The notes under the pieces: generated by a model | Database searches by the model: none | What the model was told of the DNA's origin: nothing | The model's input: only the letters and a program-made list of their open reading frames with translations | Assembly (NCBI RefSeq): GCF_003634585.1 | Contig: NZ_RBLG01000002.1 | Coordinates: forward strand, 186,001 to 250,000 | Origin: Gillisia mitskevichiae | GTDB taxonomy: Bacteria; Bacteroidota; Bacteroidia; Flavobacteriales; Flavobacteriaceae | Direction: 5' to 3' | Length of the DNA stretch: 64,000 nt | Translations under genes and position numbers: made by a program | Part shown: in pieces, positions 59,960-64,000 of the stretch | How positions within the stretch are numbered: the first letter of the stretch is position 1 | Layout: each line of letters begins with the position of its first letter

Positions 59960-60946
59960 CTAAGTAGATAAAATGTCTGAAATTCTTAATAGATCTAGAT
60001 TAATAGCATGCTTTTCTTTTAAAGCACTTTCTAGAGTACAGGATTCAATTTGATTATTCACAAATCCAACCATCAAATCCTTTTTACCATCTAGTAGTAA
60101 TTCTACTGCTTTTACGCACAGTCTGCTAGCCAAAACCCTATCGAAACAACTTGGGCTTCCCCCACGCTGAATATGACCAAGGACCGTTACCTTAGAGTCG
60201 TAATCTGGTAGATTTTTAGTAACGTATTCTGCTAATTCAAAAACATTCTTTCCAATCTTGTCTCCTTCAGAAACCACAACTATACTTGAGGTTTTACCAG
60301 ATTTTCGACTGCGTTCCAAGGATGCTAATAATCTATCTAGTCCAAGATCTTCTTCTGGAATCAGAATTTCTTCAGCACCAGCTCCCACTCCACTATTTAA
60401 GGCGATAAATCCAGCATCTCTTCCCATTACTTCAACGAAGAACAATCTGTTATGAGAACTTGCAGTATCCCGTATCTTATCTATGGCATCAACCACAGTA
60501 TTTAATGCGGTATCATACCCAATCGTATAATTTGTCCCATAAATATCGTTATCTATAGTTCCTGGCACTCCTATAACAGGTATATTATGTTCTTTACTAA
60601 AAATTTGCCCCCCTCTAAAAGTTCCATCTCCCCCGATAAGGATCATGGCATCTACTTCGGCTTTCTTTAAATTATCTGCTGCTTTTTGCCTGCCTTCAGA
60701 AGTGTGAAATTCTTTAGATCGAGCAGATTTTAGTATAGTACCTCCTCTAGAAATGATATTTCTTACACTTCGGGCATCCATTTCTACATAATCTCCTTCT
60801 ATCATTCCTTGAAAACCTCGATAAAAACCTACGCACTGTATATTATAATAGGCGCAAGATCTGGCTACAGCTCGAATTGCAGCATTCATTCCCGGTGAAT
60901 CTCCTCCAGAAGTCATTACCCCAATTCGTTTTATTTTATTGCTCAT
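59960..60946 (-). CDS. pfkA: ATP-dependent 6-phosphofructokinase
   Basis: This 328-residue group I phosphofructokinase catalyses fructose-6-phosphate to fructose-1,6-bisphosphate. GVMTSGGDSPGMNAAIRA (9-26), the ATP/Mg site GGDGTFRGG (105-113) and the catalytic PGTIDNDI (128-135, Asp132) are intact; MGRDAGFIAL and HIQRGGSPSCFDR are standard. Gly at 109, in GGDGT rather than GGEGT-type PPi enzymes, favours ATP. Length fits the bacterial enzyme. It is followed by mgsA 3 bp on, giving direct coupling of a glycolytic entry step with a bypass enzyme. Confidence 0.95.
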   Translation of the reverse strand: MSNKIKRIGVMTSGGDSPGMNAAIRAVARSCAYYNIQCVGFYRGFQGMIEGDYVEMDARSVRNIISRGGTILKSARSKEFHTSEGRQKAADNLKKAEVDAMILIGGDGTFRGGQIFSKEHNIPVIGVPGTIDNDIYGTNYTIGYDTALNTVVDAIDKIRDTASSHNRLFFVEVMGRDAGFIALNSGVGAGAEEILIPEEDLGLDRLLASLERSRKSGKTSSIVVVSEGDKIGKNVFELAEYVTKNLPDYDSKVTVLGHIQRGGSPSCFDRVLASRLCVKAVELLLDGKKDLMVGFVNNQIESCTLESALKEKHAINLDLLRISDILST

Positions 60947-61042
60947 AAATAAATCTTTGATTACTAAAATTACAAAGTATAATTGATACTCTTAAAAAGT
61001 GCACATCTATTTAACCTTAAAATAATAATTGTGGAGATAATC

Positions 61043-64000
61043 TTATTGCTTTGGAAAGACAATATATTCTGGGGCTAAAGATTTGGCAGATTCTTCTTGC
61101 TCTTTTTCTTCAACAGATTTCACGATCTCTTTATTCATGATCTTTCTGATCAATTCTTTAAAAGTATCGAAATCTACAGAATAGGAAAGTCCGATTCCCT
61201 GAGTGAAACCAATCTCCTCCCCGATAAACTGAATATTATTTTCTCTATTAAAAACTTTAGCCCGCAGGCTTCCATCTTCATTCAGTAAAAATTCAATTTC
61301 TACATCCCCAACAATTATAGATTCTGTAACACCACCTACAGGAACTCCTACTTGGCCGTTTATAAGCACCCTATTAGTGATTTGCGTAGAAAGTGTTAAT
61401 CCAAATCTATCTACAGTTTGCTGGTCTGGGGTGCGATCTCCCTGAACATAATTTACACCCACTTGGAATTTCCCATCTTCATCAGCAAAAATATCATTTA
61501 CTAGAGAAGAAGCTCTTTCTACTAAATTCCCTGTTATAGCATTCTGCCCAATTGCAAATTCACTATAGAACGAGCCTTGAGTAACAAGAAATAAAGCTTG
61601 TAATTCCCTACTGGCTCTATCGCTAATTCTATATTCCAATTCTGAACGTACTACAGAACTGGCATTTGGAAATTCAACATTAAATGTAATATCGGGTTGT
61701 GCAATTTGGCCTTGTAATAAAATAACCACTTCTACCGGAATCTTTCTATTGATAGATGGGTTTTCAAGTAATACCGCAGGATTTGCATTTACCTCATATA
61801 CCGCGCTTACATCCAACTGTGCCTGAGTCGGATTCCCATCCCAGTTTATACTACTTCCAGAACGCACTTGAAATACTTTTTGAACGAGACCTGCATATTT
61901 AAAATTATAAACCCCTTGATAAACCACGAAATCTCCCCACATATTAAACTTACCATTGGTATTGATCTCCAATAACAAGTTTCCTGCTCCACGACCACGC
62001 AAAGTGCTTCCACTGGTTTGGTCTACCACCACTTCCACTTCGGCATCATTAGTAATATCCAGATCGAAATTTAATTCTAAACCTTTCACTTCCTGAATTT
62101 GAATTGGAATCCCTGCAAGACGAGATGCTTTTTCCTCAGGGCTCAAGAAATGTATATAAGAATTGTCTCCAATAGATTCAGTATCATTTAATGGGATCTT
62201 AAAAATAGTTCCTTTTGCAGTAGATGCATTCACATCTATAACCAACTCATCTGTGGGTCCTTTTATACTAGCAAATCCATCGATGAATGCTGTTCCATAA
62301 TAAAGCGCATCTTCTGTAGCTTCCGTATCTAAAACCAATAACCTATCGCTAGTTACACTTAGATCTAAGAACCATTCTTTAAAGTTCTTATGAGAAATAA
62401 TACCATCTAAAATACCAGAAGTTTTAAACTTAGTGTCAACGATATCAATTTCGTCAAAGTTAAATTGCTGCTTGGTAAGATTAACAGTAGCATTTTCCTT
62501 GAAATCTATATCTACATTTAAATATGGAATTCGTAGCCCTGCCTTTTCTAAAGTTAGTTGTCCTGTAATATCAGGGTTTTTATAATTCCCACTTACTTTT
62601 GCATCTCCAGAAGCAAGACCTCTAATATTATCTATAGCATCCCTGCCTAGAGCACTAAAGGCTGCCATATTGAATTTCTTAAGATTCACATCCAGATCTA
62701 TTGTAGGCTTATCCCCAACGTTGATACCTCCTTTAGCGTTTAAAGATTCGAATCCTTGATTTGTTAAAGTTGCATCTATATTATAGAAAGAGAGATCTCC
62801 TTTCCCATCTACATCTAATTTAAGATTCCCCATTAAATTATCATTAACCGAAAGATCCTGAATGGTTAATGATGTATTTGGATAATAGGTACCTTTTTCT
62901 TGAAGTAAATTCAATTTTCCATTTAAGGTACCAGCAAGGTCCAAACTATCTATATCTGGGGTGATCTTACCAATGTCTACATCTTCAAAAGCTATTTTAA
63001 AATCTTTGTAGGTGCTATCTCGTAAATTACCATTTAACCTTATAAATTCCTGCTCATGGCTTAATACCAAAGAATCTATTACAACGTCATTAAACTTATT
63101 ATCGAAAACAATCTTATTGCTCCTATTATTATTCTCATTTAGAAACCAGAGATTGTCTTTAAACTTCACATCTGATCGCTGAATTCCAACTACCGACTTG
63201 TTCTGCTCATTGATAGTATGATAAAAGTTGAGGTTAAAAATATCCTTATTATTTTTACCTCCTTGAAATTCTGAACGTATAAACAAGGTATCTCGTAAGG
63301 TTACATTAATAAGACTGAATTCTGAAAAGTTATAATATTGGGTAGAAACACTATCTGCTTCCACAAAGGTGTTATAGATAGGGTTGTTATTATCTACCTG
63401 AACATTGATATCCTTCATCATATTCCCAAAAGCTTCAATTTTCGGGGATCTAAAGGTGAGCTTAAATTCAGATTCATCAGATTCTATTCTTCCCCGTATA
63501 AAAGTATTCGGCGCAAGAGCCACATCTGGAAAGAAAACTTCTACGATCTTATTATATATATCGAAATCGAATTCTAAATATTGATCTGTAGTAATTACAT
63601 TTGGCCTATAGTTGGTATAAATACTTCCTATGGAATTAGTGATTAAAGACCCTACTTCCGAAACTTTAAACTTCCCAGTAACTTGTCCATTTATTACATC
63701 TGGAGAGTTTACAGAAATCGTTCTAACCCCTTCAGCATCAAAAGTAGAATTCACTTCTAAGTCATCAAAATAATAGAGATCATTAGGGTTTTGGTAAGAG
63801 GTATTTAATAACAATACCTTCCCTGCCACATTATCCAAGGTATTCCCCTGCATGTTTATTAGGATATCTCCTTTTAGGACAGAAATACTATCACGCGTAA
63901 TAAAATTCAGCTTATTAAGATCTGCATAGGCTATAGAAGCTTGAAAGTCGTACACATTTACTTTCTGTGAAATATCCACAAGCCCATTAAATTCTAATTT
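61043..64000 (-). CDS. TamB-like translocation/assembly protein (5' end outside window)
   Basis: The frame stays open to the right edge, so the true start lies beyond 64000; about 985 C-terminal residues are in view. It has the features of the TamB/DUF490 family: long beta-rich repeats (such as GKLNLLQEKGTYYPNTSLTI and GDAKVSGNYKNPDITGQLTL) and the C-terminal DUF490 domain, with AVYEVNANPAVLLENPSINR, LLQGQIAQPDITFNVEFPNA and the final ITNRVLINGQVGVPVGGVTE barrel-like segment. TamB spans the periplasm and aids outer-membrane protein or phospholipid transfer. pfkA follows 96 bp later. Confidence 0.88.
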   Translation of the reverse strand, partial: KLEFNGLVDISQKVNVYDFQASIAYADLNKLNFITRDSISVLKGDILINMQGNTLDNVAGKVLLLNTSYQNPNDLYYFDDLEVNSTFDAEGVRTISVNSPDVINGQVTGKFKVSEVGSLITNSIGSIYTNYRPNVITTDQYLEFDFDIYNKIVEVFFPDVALAPNTFIRGRIESDESEFKLTFRSPKIEAFGNMMKDINVQVDNNNPIYNTFVEADSVSTQYYNFSEFSLINVTLRDTLFIRSEFQGGKNNKDIFNLNFYHTINEQNKSVVGIQRSDVKFKDNLWFLNENNNRSNKIVFDNKFNDVVIDSLVLSHEQEFIRLNGNLRDSTYKDFKIAFEDVDIGKITPDIDSLDLAGTLNGKLNLLQEKGTYYPNTSLTIQDLSVNDNLMGNLKLDVDGKGDLSFYNIDATLTNQGFESLNAKGGINVGDKPTIDLDVNLKKFNMAAFSALGRDAIDNIRGLASGDAKVSGNYKNPDITGQLTLEKAGLRIPYLNVDIDFKENATVNLTKQQFNFDEIDIVDTKFKTSGILDGIISHKNFKEWFLDLSVTSDRLLVLDTEATEDALYYGTAFIDGFASIKGPTDELVIDVNASTAKGTIFKIPLNDTESIGDNSYIHFLSPEEKASRLAGIPIQIQEVKGLELNFDLDITNDAEVEVVVDQTSGSTLRGRGAGNLLLEINTNGKFNMWGDFVVYQGVYNFKYAGLVQKVFQVRSGSSINWDGNPTQAQLDVSAVYEVNANPAVLLENPSINRKIPVEVVILLQGQIAQPDITFNVEFPNASSVVRSELEYRISDRASRELQALFLVTQGSFYSEFAIGQNAITGNLVERASSLVNDIFADEDGKFQVGVNYVQGDRTPDQQTVDRFGLTLSTQITNRVLINGQVGVPVGGVTESIIVGDVEIEFLLNEDGSLRAKVFNRENNIQFIGEEIGFTQGIGLSYSVDFDTFKELIRKIMNKEIVKSVEEKEQEESAKSLAPEYIVFPKQ

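Noticed and set aside
1-64000. tRNA, rRNA, prophage, insertion sequence or toxin-antitoxin module
   Set aside because: No cloverleaf-like sequence, transposase, integrase or paired small toxin genes were recognised on either strand by eye; a tRNAscan/ISfinder run would be needed to exclude them formally.

Overview
The window looks like a chromosomal segment of a marine-type member of the Flavobacteriaceae (Bacteroidota), close to Gramella/Christiangramia, Salegentibacter or Zunongwangia; the genus is an inference. Signs of this are the low GC content, weak Shine-Dalgarno sequences, about a dozen Bacteroidota-type -7 boxes (TAnnTTTG) just upstream of genes, lipoproteins with acidic residues after the lipobox cysteine, a fused alpha/beta 2-oxoacid dehydrogenase E1, a bacillithiol gene (bshA), a GIN-domain protein, and the block of LptD, amidase, MlaD-like and Fe-S proteins. 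No rRNA, tRNA, CRISPR array, insertion sequence or prophage was seen.

Layout. 1-6.6 kb: end of a luciferase-like monooxygenase, a GDSL esterase divergent from a LolD/YbbA-type ABC ATPase and its FtsX-type permease (the E. coli tesA/ybbA-ybbP arrangement), an LCAD-like acyl-CoA dehydrogenase and an unusual ThiE-like protein. 6.6-13.9 kb: an accessory stretch with gene-poor DNA, a lipoprotein pair (PQQ-like propeller plus tandem DUF5018-like domains), a Bcr/CflA exporter, a hypothetical protein and a GIN-domain protein. 13.9-19.7 kb: a cation diffusion facilitator, a short hibernation factor, an FNT channel, an NADP-binding protein, an aconitase-family protein lacking one canonical cluster ligand, and a membrane protein.

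19.8-27.3 kb is the most interesting part. A minus-strand operon encodes an FAD oxidoreductase, a SAM methyltransferase, a type III polyketide synthase, a Y-X6-K (enoyl-reductase-like) SDR, a FabZ-like dehydratase, a FabF-like ketosynthase, an acyl carrier protein, a phosphopantetheinyl transferase and perhaps a degenerate metallo-beta-lactamase-fold protein. The likely logic is that a dedicated acyl-ACP system builds or modifies an acyl starter, the type III synthase extends and cyclises it, and the methyltransferase and flavoenzyme tailor the ring. The product is unknown. Heptanucleotide repeats sit in its internal gaps.

27.3-47.3 kb is mostly core: OmpA and lipocalin lipoproteins, a 53-residue DUF1328 gene, the E1 fusion, an oxygenase/SUI1/DUF1835/nucleoside phosphorylase run, ppk1 with a cytosolic solute-binding-like protein, ung and mutS2 with apparently overlapping divergent promoters, a DCC protein, a dicarboxylate symporter, aroC and a large FAD/Fe-S dehydrogenase. 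47.3-64 kb: bshA with a GH3/beta-lactamase fusion, an HdrB/HdrC-like Fe-S pair, MlaD-like protein, amidase, divergent lptD and ridA, then mgsA, pfkA and a TamB-like gene that runs off the right edge.
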